64,000 bases of DNA from positions 1 through 64,000 of the forward strand of contig JAWUWW010000031.1 of assembly GCA_034111645.1 (NCBI GenBank), written 5' to 3'. Below, one piece after another: positions 36,575 through 45,658 of the stretch (position 1 is its first letter; each line of letters begins with the position of its first letter). The position numbers and the translations under genes were made by a program. Source of the DNA: CANLBN01 sp034111645 (GTDB taxonomy: Bacteria > Pseudomonadota > Gammaproteobacteria > Pseudomonadales > Cellvibrionaceae). The notes under the pieces are model-generated. The model saw only the letters and a program-made list of their open reading frames with translations, was not told the origin of the DNA and made no database searches.

Positions 36575-37762
36575 ATGAGTAAACGTAAACTATCGCGCCG
36601 ACAAGCATGGCGAATTGAAAAAATTCAGCAAGAACGTGAGGCTCGCGCACTTAAGCGCGATGAGAACATAGGCAAACTCGCCGGTGATAGTGATAAATCT
36701 GATAACAATAGTGAATTAGGTCCTGAACAATTAGGTTTAGTTATTGCACACTTTGGCACACAAGTTGAGGTCGAATCCTTAAGCTTAAATAAACAATCCC
36801 TAAACTTAACTGAAGATTCTCTCACTCAAGCTAACAGCGCTGAAGATGAGATATCAGCAGAGGCGTTGATATACACAACAGGCGAATCAAAACAACGTGT
36901 TCGGCGTCGCTGTCATTTTAGAGCCAACCTTGGCTCATTAGTAACTGGCGATCATGTGGTGTTTCGTGACGGTAACCCTATGGGTGTAATTGTTGCGGTT
37001 AAAGAGCGTCAAACGGCCCTATCTCGTCCTGATCCTTACGGCGAATTAAAAACAATCGCCGCAAATATTGATCGCATTTTAATTGTCATTGCGCCAATCC
37101 CTAAACCACATACACAACTTGTCGACCGCTATATTATTGCCGCTGAGACCTTGGGAATAAAAGCGGCCTTAGTCATCAATAAAACTGACTTAATTAATGA
37201 TGACAACCGCGATACCATTGAAAACTTTATTGAGCTTTATCGCAGCTTAAATTATGAAGTTATTACCGCCTCAACTTATAAAGCTATTAATAAAGATGAG
37301 ATTGACATTAACACTACTGACCAAGAGGAATATGAAGGCCTAACCGACTTGCAAGATTTTTTAGTTGACCACACCTCTGTTTTTGTTGGGCAATCAGGTG
37401 TTGGCAAGTCATCGTTGATTAATGTGCTGATTCCCGATTTGAATTTACAAGTAGGTGAGATTTCCGAATCTAATCAAAAAGGCACTCACACCACAACCAC
37501 AGCACAATTATTTCATTTTCCAAAAGGCGGTGATTTAATCGACTCGCCAGGGATTCGTGAATTTGGTTTATGGCACATGAGTGGCGAAGATATTTTAGAG
37601 GGCTTTGTGGAGCTACGACCTTTTATTGGCCATTGCAAATTTAGAGACTGTCGACATAAGCAAGAGCCACAATGTGCAATCCTTAAGGCTTATAGCGATG
37701 GGATTATTAGCCCTTATCGCATGGAGAGCTATGAAGCATTACGCGAAAGCCTCGAAAGGTAA
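36575..37762 (+). CDS. rsgA: Small-subunit ribosome biogenesis GTPase RsgA
   Basis: RsgA is a circularly permuted GTPase that checks late 30S assembly. Order of motifs fits: basic N-terminus (MSKRKLSRRQAWRIEKIQQE), OB-fold, NKTDL (G4), VGQSGVGKSSLIN (G1), GTHTTT (G2), DSPGIREFG (G3), then a zinc site with Cys/His in CKFRDCRHKQEPQC. At 395 residues it is about 45 longer than E. coli RsgA; an acidic Ser/Leu-rich insert (about residues 65-110) interrupts the OB-fold between VIAHFGTQVEVES and RRRCHFRANLGSL. Confidence 0.95.
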   Translation: MSKRKLSRRQAWRIEKIQQEREARALKRDENIGKLAGDSDKSDNNSELGPEQLGLVIAHFGTQVEVESLSLNKQSLNLTEDSLTQANSAEDEISAEALIYTTGESKQRVRRRCHFRANLGSLVTGDHVVFRDGNPMGVIVAVKERQTALSRPDPYGELKTIAANIDRILIVIAPIPKPHTQLVDRYIIAAETLGIKAALVINKTDLINDDNRDTIENFIELYRSLNYEVITASTYKAINKDEIDINTTDQEEYEGLTDLQDFLVDHTSVFVGQSGVGKSSLINVLIPDLNLQVGEISESNQKGTHTTTTAQLFHFPKGGDLIDSPGIREFGLWHMSGEDILEGFVELRPFIGHCKFRDCRHKQEPQCAILKAYSDGIISPYRMESYEALRESLER

Positions 37763-37884
37763 TAGCCACAGATTGAGCTAAAAAAGCGCTACCCGCTTCT
37801 ACAATTTTGCCATAGCATCATAGTTAGAAATATATTTACTATCTAGATTCAAAATAATTTTTATTAAACAAAAATATGCCGCAA

Positions 37885-38358
37885 CTATAGTTTTTTAGAG
37901 TCTTCAACTAATTTTGCGGCATTTTCTAAGGCTTGATGCAATTCAGATATATTTTCTTGTACTCGTTGATTACCTAATTGATTGCTAATGCGCCCTAGCT
38001 CTGGTAACTTTTGCAGTGTTTTTTTGCCAGTCTCGGTGCTATAAAAAGCACGAATCTCTTTTAACTCTTGTACTGTAAATGTTGTAGAGTACAAATTTAT
38101 CATATCATTCTTCAAACTTTCATAGCTCATATGTTTCGCTAAAAAATTTTTCATCACCCCTACATATGGAAGCAGATCAGGATTTTGCTGCAGCTGAAAC
38201 TCAAGATTTTGATCAATTGATTTCTCGAAAATCTCTTGCATACCTAGATCTTCTAATAATTTTCCTGCTTCATTTAGTGCTTCTTCGCTTGCCCAAGCAC
38301 TTATAAAAAATAATGACGACAACGTAAAAAGCACACAGAAAATTATTTTTTTTCTCAT
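37885..38358 (-). CDS. Exported DUF2059 protein
   Basis: A 157-residue protein with a signal peptide (MRKKIIFCVLFTLSSLFFIS, cleavage after AWA near 23). The mature part is helical and matches DUF2059: NMINLYSTTF-like DMINLYSTTFTVQELKEIRA followed by FYSTETGKKTLQKLPELG. A periplasmic location is expected; the function is unknown. It stands alone between rsgA (convergent) and another small minus-strand gene 102 bp upstream. Confidence 0.82.
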   Translation of the reverse strand: MRKKIIFCVLFTLSSLFFISAWASEEALNEAGKLLEDLGMQEIFEKSIDQNLEFQLQQNPDLLPYVGVMKNFLAKHMSYESLKNDMINLYSTTFTVQELKEIRAFYSTETGKKTLQKLPELGRISNQLGNQRVQENISELHQALENAAKLVEDSKKL

Positions 38359-38459
38359 TATCGAATCGCTCTTTTAATTTGGCATAAACTGCATTAACAC
38401 TTTTTTCACCTATTAATTATAAAGTGTACTTTAAAAAACATTTAACACCTGTGAACTGC

Positions 38460-38936
38460 TTAAACTTTAACTCCCGCTCCATCCCATTTTAATACTCGAT
38501 GTTCGAGATACTCTTTTGCTGTGGCTATTGCAAATTTATTGGCGTTAGCGTTGTTTGCGACTCTATCTATTATGCCTATAAAAAGCGTTTTATCTGCGTC
38601 ACCTATATCGCCATTAATAACTCTAGCTAATACATTTACAGTTACATAGGTAGGGTTAGATTCTAGTGATGCTAACAGCGCCGGGATATAATCAACGCTT
38701 GATCTCTCGATTAGATTGACTAAAGGGCCAGGGGTACCTTTTTCTATAGCCGGATGTTTTTCATAAAAATTGAAAATATCTACGAGTACATCTTCTAGGT
38801 TTTCACCTTCCATCATATCGCTTAAATCGTAAAGAGCGAGCTCTAAATCACTTGCACCAAAGGGACCACTTGATAAATAATCGTCTATATTTAGCGCGGC
38901 TAGCTCTTCGCAAAAATTTTTACTATTCGAAGTCAT
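38460..38936 (-). CDS. Small acidic protein, possibly an orphan immunity protein
   Basis: A 158-residue soluble, acidic, all-helical protein. The central part FEKHPAIEKGTPGPLVNLIE-like segment (KGTPGPLVNLIERSSVDYIP) followed by ALLASLESNPTYVTVNVLARVI and IIDRVANN resembles immunity proteins paired with polymorphic or contact-dependent toxins. No toxin, Rhs or secretion gene is adjacent, so it would be an orphan. This reading is based on general resemblance from memory; it may simply be a HEAT-like protein of unknown role. Confidence 0.55.
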   Translation of the reverse strand: MTSNSKNFCEELAALNIDDYLSSGPFGASDLELALYDLSDMMEGENLEDVLVDIFNFYEKHPAIEKGTPGPLVNLIERSSVDYIPALLASLESNPTYVTVNVLARVINGDIGDADKTLFIGIIDRVANNANANKFAIATAKEYLEHRVLKWDGAGVKV

Positions 38937-39146
38937 GATTATCTCTGCATAGCTACTTTATACATAGCCAAGTAATTTATATTTAAGTTAATTCGGGGGG
39001 AATAAATATTAGCTAATTTTACAATTATATTTAGTGTATCAACTTCATACCCCACGTATATCAGAATATACTCTCTATGAGGGCAGCAAAATAACTAATT
39101 TTGATATATATTATAATGAATCAAAATATAAATAATATCATCCAAA

Positions 39147-40613
39147 ATGACCACCACAAACATGCAACAGTTTAAGCAATCTAATTCTCGTCTGTCAGTA
39201 TGGTTGCAAAAGCTTCCTAGCCATACATTAGCAATTAACCATCGAGTCGCTAAAAAAGTTTTACTTGAGATTGCCGATCAAAGCTCATCGGCAACTCGTC
39301 TTGCCGAAATACTTCAACAAGATCCGGTATTATGTTTAAAGCTATATTTGAAGGTTAAGCGCCGATTATATAAGAAAGATACACGCATACAAGGCTTAGA
39401 GCATTTAATAGGTCTAATGGGCACAGAGAGTATTAAACAACTTATCAACCAAGCACCTAAAAACGATCAAGTCAATAATGCCACTAGCGACGCTCAACAG
39501 GAGCTATATGCCGCTAGCTTTTTTACTGCACAACTTGCCAGCCAATTACTGCCCGAAAAACACGGAACCCCAGGAAAATTGTTTTTTTTACCGGCGATGC
39601 TATTAAATTCACCTTTGTGGCTAATGTGGGAAGCAGCACCAAAGTTGATGGGATTTGTAAATACAGCAACAAATAACACAAATAAAACAACGAGCTCCTT
39701 AGAAAAACTGTTTGAACAAAAATTGGGGTTTCGCATACATGATCTGTTAGAACAAACCCACCGTTTTTTCCCTTTACCCGAGCTGAGCTTAAAAGCATTA
39801 GCAACAAGGTTTGACAAAGACACCCACTTTTGGGGCAAAATTAATTACATGCCGATGGCGGAACTATTACCTTGGATGTCCAAAGATATAGCCGCTAAAC
39901 ATCGCCTTTATGCGCCAGAAGTTGGGCTTTATCTGCTCAATCACTATGCACTCGCGATCTATTTCGACAAGCAAGGCAAACATATTAACCGCTTGGCAAG
40001 ACTTGCTGCACGCCATTTAAACTTAAGCGAGCAAGACTTTAATCAAGCCGTCACGACGATAGCGACTACCCTTGACCTACCACAAGAAATGAAGGGTCGA
40101 TTTTCACCACTTTATCGCTATCGAAGCCTTCACAAAGAACTTAGTGATAATAAAGCCACCAATAATACCGCCATACTCAAGCAGTATTTACTCAAGCTTA
40201 AACAATCTAAAATCAGTGATAACAGCTTACAGTTAGCACTTGAAGCCTTTATTCAGGGTGCTGAAGGGCAGCGCAGTATGATTTTTGTGATTAAAGAAAA
40301 TCGCTTATTGCTCAAGTACCAATCCGGCTTTACTAGTGATGCTCTTAAAAATTTAAATATAAATTTTAGTGATGCTGGTGAGCTATTCGCCTATCTTTTA
40401 GACCAACCAGTTACCATTATTGTCGATAAAACAAAGTTAGCCCGTATTGGCAAACAATTACCGGCGGCGCTTGCACAATATTGGACTCCAAGGCCTTGCG
40501 GTATTATGTCGCTATTCAGCCATGGTGAGCCCTATGCCATTGCAATATGTGAGCACCGCCCAGCGCCACGAACACTTCAAGATCATTGGCAAGCACCTGC
40601 TCAACAGCCTTAA
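39147..40613 (+). CDS. HDOD-domain protein
   Basis: A 488-residue protein with an N-terminal HDOD domain (about residues 15-215: LPSHTLAINHRVAKKVLLEI, LAEILQQDPVLCLKLYLKVK, GLEHLIGLMGTESIKQLI, LEKLFEQKLGFRIHDLLEQT). The rest is a divergent second half ending in a weak GAF-like region (AEGQRSMIFVIKENRLLLKY). HDOD proteins are regulatory relatives of HD phosphohydrolases that lack the metal-binding residues. It precedes psd, where many gammaproteobacteria also carry such a gene. The last 16 codons are duplicated downstream at 40691-40756. Confidence 0.82.
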   Translation: MTTTNMQQFKQSNSRLSVWLQKLPSHTLAINHRVAKKVLLEIADQSSSATRLAEILQQDPVLCLKLYLKVKRRLYKKDTRIQGLEHLIGLMGTESIKQLINQAPKNDQVNNATSDAQQELYAASFFTAQLASQLLPEKHGTPGKLFFLPAMLLNSPLWLMWEAAPKLMGFVNTATNNTNKTTSSLEKLFEQKLGFRIHDLLEQTHRFFPLPELSLKALATRFDKDTHFWGKINYMPMAELLPWMSKDIAAKHRLYAPEVGLYLLNHYALAIYFDKQGKHINRLARLAARHLNLSEQDFNQAVTTIATTLDLPQEMKGRFSPLYRYRSLHKELSDNKATNNTAILKQYLLKLKQSKISDNSLQLALEAFIQGAEGQRSMIFVIKENRLLLKYQSGFTSDALKNLNINFSDAGELFAYLLDQPVTIIVDKTKLARIGKQLPAALAQYWTPRPCGIMSLFSHGEPYAIAICEHRPAPRTLQDHWQAPAQQP

Positions 40614-40756
40614 ACATTGTGATTATTGAATATTTAAAATCGTTATTGCTGAGAGGCATAAGCATGATCGGTCAGGCATCATGATTGATTGCCACGAACA
40701 CTTCAAAATCATTCGCAAACACCTGCTCAACAGCCTTAAACATTGTGATTATTGAA
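40565..40756 (+). repeat. Tandem duplication of the HDOD gene 3' end (period 126 bp)
   Basis: Bases 40565-40630 (from GCCACGAACACTTCAA to the post-stop TGATTATTGAA) recur at 40691-40756 with 3 mismatches in 66. Copy 1 encodes PRTLQDHWQAPAQQP and the stop of the HDOD gene; copy 2 still reads PRTLQNHSQTPAQQP and a stop. The 60 bases between them are unrelated to the gene body. The repeat must be young, because its spacer and copy differ little. Confidence 0.9.
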
Positions 40757-40924
40757 CATCTTATTTTTCTGATCTTGGTGAAGTAACTTATCATTACAAT
40801 TTAACGATAATAATTTAAATGTTACTCAGGTAAATGATGGCCTGTTCCGCTACAATAGTCTTTTTAAGCACGTTACTTTATTATCAATTTACGCCGTCAA
40901 TAAGAGCACTAATACGATACGTCT
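40614..40924. other. Gene-free stretch between HDOD gene and psd
   Basis: 311 bases. The first half is the second copy of the HDOD 3' end (40691-40756). The remainder is AT-rich and should hold the psd promoter. No independent gene seen. Confidence 0.5.
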
Positions 40925-41839
40925 ATGAAAAACACTTTATTTATTTTCTTCCAATATATTATCCCCCAAAAGTTACTCTCTAGGTTTGCAGGCTGTGTTG
41001 CAGAATATAGTGCACCTTGGTTTAAAAATCGTTTAATTCATTGGTTTATTAAGCGCTATAACGTCGATATGAGCATTGCCGAAAACTCATCACCAAGTAG
41101 TTACAAACATTTTAACGATTTTTTTATCCGGCCATTAGCTGAGGGACAGCGTCCAATTGATGACGCTCAAGACTCTATTGTTTGCCCAGCAGATGGCTGT
41201 ATTAGCCAACTAGGAAAAATAAAGGATGGCCGAGTATTTCAAGCAAAAGAGCAAGATTACAGCCTACAAGAATTAATAGGTGGCAGTGAGGCCCTAGCAA
41301 TACCTTTTAAAAATGGGCAATTTGCTACAGTGTATTTATCACCTAAAGATTATCACCGCGTTCATATGCCTATCGCTGGCACCCTCAGACAAATGCTACA
41401 CGTACCCGGTGATTTATTTTCAGTAAACGAGACTACTGCAAATAGTGTCCCGCGATTATTTGGCCGCAATGAGCGTGTGGTCTGTTTGTTTGATACTGAA
41501 CTCGGTTCAATGGCAGTAATCTTGGTGGGCGCAATGATAGTTGCAAGTATTGAGACACCATGGGCTGGTCTGATCACACCTTTAAAAAAACAGGTGCGTA
41601 GCTGGTCTTACCCATCAATAAACAACCCTTCTATAAAAAGCCCTTCCGGCAAAATAGACTCTATCGATACAACCCCATTCTCGCCAATTCAGCTTCAAAA
41701 AGGTGAAGAAATGGGTCGTTTTAAACTTGGCTCTACTGCAATTATATTATTTGGTGATAACGTAATGGATTGGGATGAAAACCTAAAAGCGCAGTCGTCG
41801 GTGATGATGGGGCAAGCAATGGGTAAGTTTAATGGTTAA
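40925..41839 (+). CDS. psd: Phosphatidylserine decarboxylase proenzyme
   Basis: Psd makes phosphatidylethanolamine at the inner membrane. The 304-residue proenzyme cleaves itself at LGST to form the pyruvoyl group; here it is FKLGSTAIILF near the C-terminus. Other motifs are YKHFNDFFIRPLAEGQRPID, SIVCPADGCISQLG, YLSPKDYHRVHMPIAG and VPGDLFSVNETTANSVPRLF. A Ser/Pro-rich loop (about residues 235-255, NNPSIKSPSGKID) is longer than usual. It is a single gene between the HDOD gene and ubiE, matching pseudomonad order near orn/rsgA. Confidence 0.95.
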   Translation: MKNTLFIFFQYIIPQKLLSRFAGCVAEYSAPWFKNRLIHWFIKRYNVDMSIAENSSPSSYKHFNDFFIRPLAEGQRPIDDAQDSIVCPADGCISQLGKIKDGRVFQAKEQDYSLQELIGGSEALAIPFKNGQFATVYLSPKDYHRVHMPIAGTLRQMLHVPGDLFSVNETTANSVPRLFGRNERVVCLFDTELGSMAVILVGAMIVASIETPWAGLITPLKKQVRSWSYPSINNPSIKSPSGKIDSIDTTPFSPIQLQKGEEMGRFKLGSTAIILFGDNVMDWDENLKAQSSVMMGQAMGKFNG

Positions 41840-41863
41840 AAATAGTAGCGTCTTTACTATTTT
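41839..41863 (+). terminator. Weak AT-rich stem-loop at the psd stop
   Basis: AAAATAGTA (41839-41847) pairs with TACTATTTT (41855-41863), a 9-bp stem with a 7-base loop that starts at the psd stop codon. It contains its own T-run but no further U-tract, so it is at best a weak terminator. Confidence 0.35.
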
Positions 41864-42063
41864 AGACAAACTTAATCTTTAGCAAAAATATTTCAGGTTG
41901 ATGTTTTAATATTGGCTGAAATTTGAGATAACTGTCCAGATTTTTTAACGTAATTTGCGAGCTCAATAGCGCAAAGACAATGTTCAAAGCAAACGTTACA
42001 ATAAACACGCTATGTGTGTCTTAATTTCGTACAAATAAGCAATCAAAAGAACGAAGAGAATTT

Positions 42064-42876
42064 ATGTCTACTACCGAGCAAAACGACACTTCAGTCGATA
42101 ACACATCATTCAATGATGACAAAGCCGCTGACTCATCACAAAAAACGCATTTTGGATTTGAAGAAGTACGCATTGAAGATAAAGCTGATCGGGTCGCGGG
42201 TGTTTTTCATTCGGTGGCTAGTAAATATGACTTAATGAACGACTTAATGTCCGGAGGAGTTCATCGTTTATGGAAGCGCTTTACGATAGAAGTCTCTGGC
42301 GTGCGACCAGGACACAAGGTTCTCGATATTGCTGGTGGTACTGGTGATCTAGCCTATAAATTTTCTAAATTGGTAGGTGATAGCGGGCAAGTGATTTTAT
42401 CGGATATTAATTCATCAATGCTCAATGTTGGTCGCGACAGGCTGATTGATCGAGGCGTTAATAGTAATGTTCAATATGCACAACTAGACGCTCAATACCT
42501 ACCTTTTGCCGACGATACATTTGATTGCGTAACTATTGCCTTTGGCCTACGCAACGTTACCGACAAAGATCTTGCCCTGCGCTCAATATTGCGTGTACTA
42601 AAACCCGGTGGTCGCTTATTAGTACTTGAGTTTTCTAAGCCACAACATCATTTATTAGAAAAAGTTTACGACCAGTATTCATTTCGGCTGTTGCCATTAA
42701 TGGGCAAGCTTATTACCAACGACGCCGATAGTTATCGTTATTTAGCCGAATCTATTCGCATGCATCCAGATCAAGAGACCTTAAAAGGTATGATGAACGA
42801 GGCCGGCTTTGCCAATACAGAATTTTATAATATGACGGGTGGCGTAGTGGCACTGCACAAGGGAATCAAACCCTAA
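42064..42876 (+). CDS. ubiE: Ubiquinone/menaquinone C-methyltransferase UbiE
   Basis: UbiE methylates the quinone ring carbon using S-adenosylmethionine. The 270-residue protein has a 35-residue polar N-terminal extension before the core FGFEEVRIEDKADRVAGVFH. Motifs: SVASKYDLMNDLMSGGVHRLW, the SAM loop VLDIAGGTGDLAYKF, FDCVTIAFGLRNVTDKD and LLVLEFSKPQHHLLEKVYD. The end reads TGGVVALHKGIKP. It starts the ubiE-ubiJ-ubiB cluster (28-bp gap, then 4-bp overlap). Confidence 0.96.
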   Translation: MSTTEQNDTSVDNTSFNDDKAADSSQKTHFGFEEVRIEDKADRVAGVFHSVASKYDLMNDLMSGGVHRLWKRFTIEVSGVRPGHKVLDIAGGTGDLAYKFSKLVGDSGQVILSDINSSMLNVGRDRLIDRGVNSNVQYAQLDAQYLPFADDTFDCVTIAFGLRNVTDKDLALRSILRVLKPGGRLLVLEFSKPQHHLLEKVYDQYSFRLLPLMGKLITNDADSYRYLAESIRMHPDQETLKGMMNEAGFANTEFYNMTGGVVALHKGIKP

Positions 42877-42904
42877 TGTTGACCTTTGCAAGAGCTAAAA
42901 ACCG

Positions 42905-43570
42905 GTGAGCCACGCAATGGATCCCAGTATTTCTGCCGCAATGACGGCAAGTATCGAAGCGCTTATTAATACGGCGCTACGTTATGACCCTGCTAGCAGG
43001 CAAAAAATTGCTGCTTTAAGCGATATACTGGCAATCCAATCAACTAAACCAGCACTAACTCTTTTTTGCCGCGGCACAAACGATGGCGTCAGTATAATGA
43101 GTAGCTGCTCGGCACCTATAGCAGCTCAACTTACTGGCACCCCTTTTGCGCTGCTTGCTCTATTAAGAAAACCAACCTCTCTCGCCAACACTGGTGTCGA
43201 ATTAACCGGCAGCGTTGGCTTATTGCAGCAATGGCAAGCAATTCTTAATGAATTAGATATCGACTGGGAAGATGCAATGAGTGTTGTACTTGGTGATATT
43301 GCAGGGCCAGTAGCGGCAAAAACAATTTTGGGCGGCATCAATTGGTCTAAACGTCAGAGCGATGAGCAAGCTAGACTATTCAAAGAGTACATTACGGAAG
43401 AACTAAAAATAACGCCGAGCAAGCCAGAGCTTAAAATTTTTAGCGATGCGGTTAACGAGATAAAAATGGATGCAGAGCGCCTTCAAGCACGTTTTACTCA
43501 ATTATTAGACACACGCACTAACAATTTGACTAAATCGGCTAATACGAATAATAAGGATGTACGCGAGTGA
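42905..43570 (+). CDS. ubiJ: Ubiquinone biosynthesis accessory factor UbiJ (SCP2-like)
   Basis: UbiJ is a lipid-binding scaffold of the soluble ubiquinone-biosynthesis complex. The 221-residue protein has an SCP2-like N-terminal domain (ALTLFCRGTNDGVSIMSSCS, FALLALLRKPTSLANTGVEL, LDIDWEDAMSVVLGDIAGPV) and a helical C-terminus (ELKIFSDAVNEIKMDAERLQ). The start at 42905 is GTG; ATG at 42917 (residue 5) is an alternative. It overlaps ubiB by 4 bp (GTGA), indicating translational coupling. Confidence 0.9.
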   Translation: MSHAMDPSISAAMTASIEALINTALRYDPASRQKIAALSDILAIQSTKPALTLFCRGTNDGVSIMSSCSAPIAAQLTGTPFALLALLRKPTSLANTGVELTGSVGLLQQWQAILNELDIDWEDAMSVVLGDIAGPVAAKTILGGINWSKRQSDEQARLFKEYITEELKITPSKPELKIFSDAVNEIKMDAERLQARFTQLLDTRTNNLTKSANTNNKDVRE

Positions 43571-45186
43571 CCGTTTTTCTTAGAGCTCTCGCAATATTAA
43601 GTGTATTCTGTCGCTATCGTCTAGATACCTTAGCGCCCGTAAAATTACCCCTACTACTAAGACTTTTTTTTGGACTATTTCCTAACAAAATTAAAAATCG
43701 TGGCTTACAACTCAGGCTTGCCTGCGAAGAGCTAGGTCCAATATTTGTTAAACTAGGACAAATACTTTCTACTCGACCCGACTTAATGCCTCCCGACATA
43801 ATGTCTGAACTTGATCAGCTTCAAGATAATGTTGCTCCCTTCGCAGCAGATCAGTTTCGTGCAATTGTTATTAAAGAGCTGCAACAACCTATCGAAGAAC
43901 TATTTTTAAGCTTTGACGAAAAACCACTTGCATCTGCATCCGTTGCACAAGTTCATGCGGCTGTCTTAAAAGATGGTAAAGATGTTGTCGTTAAAGTGAT
44001 TCGCCCTGGTATAGAAAAAATTATTCATAAAGACACCCAATTACTTTTATGGCTAGCCAAAAGATTAGAAAATTGGCTAGAAGATGGCGCACGCTTAAAG
44101 CCGGTTGAAGTTATTGAAGATTATCGCACTACGATTTTTGACGAGCTAGACTTACAGCGCGAGGCAGGCAACGCATCTCAACTTAGACGTAACTTTTTAA
44201 ACTCACCACTGTTATATGTACCCGAAGTTTATTGGGACTTTTGTAATAAAAACGTGATGGTTATGGAACGTATTTATGGAATTCCGATTAGCAACATTGA
44301 TGCATTAAAAGCTCAAAAAACTGACATGAAAAAACTTGCCGAACACGGTGTAGAAATATTTTTCACTCAAGTTTTTGAGCATAACTTTTTCCATGCTGAT
44401 ATGCATCCTGGCAATATTTTTGTTAGCACTGAAAACCCCGAAAATCCAAAATATATTGCAATCGATATGGCCATTATCGGCTCGCTCAGGCGAGAAGACC
44501 AATATTATCTTGCGCGTAATTTATTTGCGATGTTTAAACGTGATTATCGTCAAGTAGCCGAGCTACATGTACAAAGTGGCTGGGTACCTAAAGACACAAA
44601 AATAAGTGATTTTGAAGCAGCCGTGCGCACAGCTTGCGAACCTATTATCGAAAAACCTCTTGCTGAAATTTCTTTCGGCAAAGTATTAATTAGTTTATTT
44701 TCGACTGCACGCCGCTTTAATATGGAAGTTCAACCGCAATTGGTGCTGCTGCAAAAAACTCTGCTTAATATAGAGGGATTAGGCCGACAGCTCTATCCAG
44801 AGCTTGACCTATGGAAAACTGCAAAACCTTACTTAGATACTTGGTTAAAAAATCAATTTCATCCCAAGTCAATTTACAAAGAGTTTAAGCGCTATGGGCC
44901 AGAGTGGATGGAAAAATTACCGCAACTGCCGATGATAGTATTTAACAACATTGAGAAGATGCAAGAGCTGGCTGATATGGCTCCTACGTTACAACAAGCA
45001 GCAGAAGATTATCACCAATATAAAAATAAAAGCAAAAAACGCAAGCACTTAACCACAGCAACCATCATAGTTGCCAGCGCGGCTATTACTACTGCATCAC
45101 CAACACTAACCGCTGCCGCTGTTAATCTTTCGCCACTAACATGGGGGCTAGCTATTGCAGCGCTTGCTTTATATTTATTTAGGTAA
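43567..45186 (+). CDS. ubiB: Ubiquinone biosynthesis protein kinase/ATPase UbiB
   Basis: UbiB is an atypical kinase-like ATPase anchored in the inner membrane and needed for ubiquinone synthesis. The 539-residue protein has the hallmark KxGQ motif in GPIFVKLGQILSTRPDLMPP, the Ala-rich nucleotide loop in PLASASVAQVHAAVLKDGKD, the ATP lysine in VVVKVIRPG, the catalytic-loop equivalent FHADMHPGNIFV and IAIDMAIIGSL in place of DFG. Two C-terminal hydrophobic segments (about residues 497-513 and 517-537) form the anchor. It ends the ubiEJB cluster. Confidence 0.96.
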   Translation: MTVFLRALAILSVFCRYRLDTLAPVKLPLLLRLFFGLFPNKIKNRGLQLRLACEELGPIFVKLGQILSTRPDLMPPDIMSELDQLQDNVAPFAADQFRAIVIKELQQPIEELFLSFDEKPLASASVAQVHAAVLKDGKDVVVKVIRPGIEKIIHKDTQLLLWLAKRLENWLEDGARLKPVEVIEDYRTTIFDELDLQREAGNASQLRRNFLNSPLLYVPEVYWDFCNKNVMVMERIYGIPISNIDALKAQKTDMKKLAEHGVEIFFTQVFEHNFFHADMHPGNIFVSTENPENPKYIAIDMAIIGSLRREDQYYLARNLFAMFKRDYRQVAELHVQSGWVPKDTKISDFEAAVRTACEPIIEKPLAEISFGKVLISLFSTARRFNMEVQPQLVLLQKTLLNIEGLGRQLYPELDLWKTAKPYLDTWLKNQFHPKSIYKEFKRYGPEWMEKLPQLPMIVFNNIEKMQELADMAPTLQQAAEDYHQYKNKSKKRKHLTTATIIVASAAITTASPTLTAAAVNLSPLTWGLAIAALALYLFR

Positions 45187-45658
45187 AATAATTTACAACA
45201 ACAATCTTACCTTTATAAATATTATTTAAGCAGCTGCGCACCACTCAAGCATCGCTCTTAATCTAGTCTACCTGACTTTTATTTAATAAACCTTTTTCTC
45301 TTTTCATATTACTTATTAATTAAGCATCCATACTTTTTATATCACTAGCTTTAGTATCGACTCTTTTTTGACATTCACAGTAACTATAAATGTATCTAAT
45401 GTATTGCTTGACAACTTATAATAAATAATCAAAGCTAAAATAGACTCAAATGATAAAATCTACAAACACGTTTGATAAAATACTGCATGACATTTTTAAA
45501 CATCATCTTAAAAATAATTTTGTTATGCCAATTATATATTTATAATTTCGTTAATTCTGTCTCAGATGAAGATAATTATTTTGTTACTTGCAATATTTAT
45601 GTCTATAATGTTTTTTGTATTATCTATTAATCTTTTATAAAGAATAAGGAAGCTTTGA
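45187..45658. other. Gene-free stretch after ubiB
   Basis: 472 very AT-rich bases. No tatABC or hisI/hisE genes follow ubiB, unlike in many relatives. I see no credible reading frame, no RNA gene and no clean terminator. GGAAG at 45648-45652 is the ribosome-binding site for the next gene. Confidence 0.45.
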
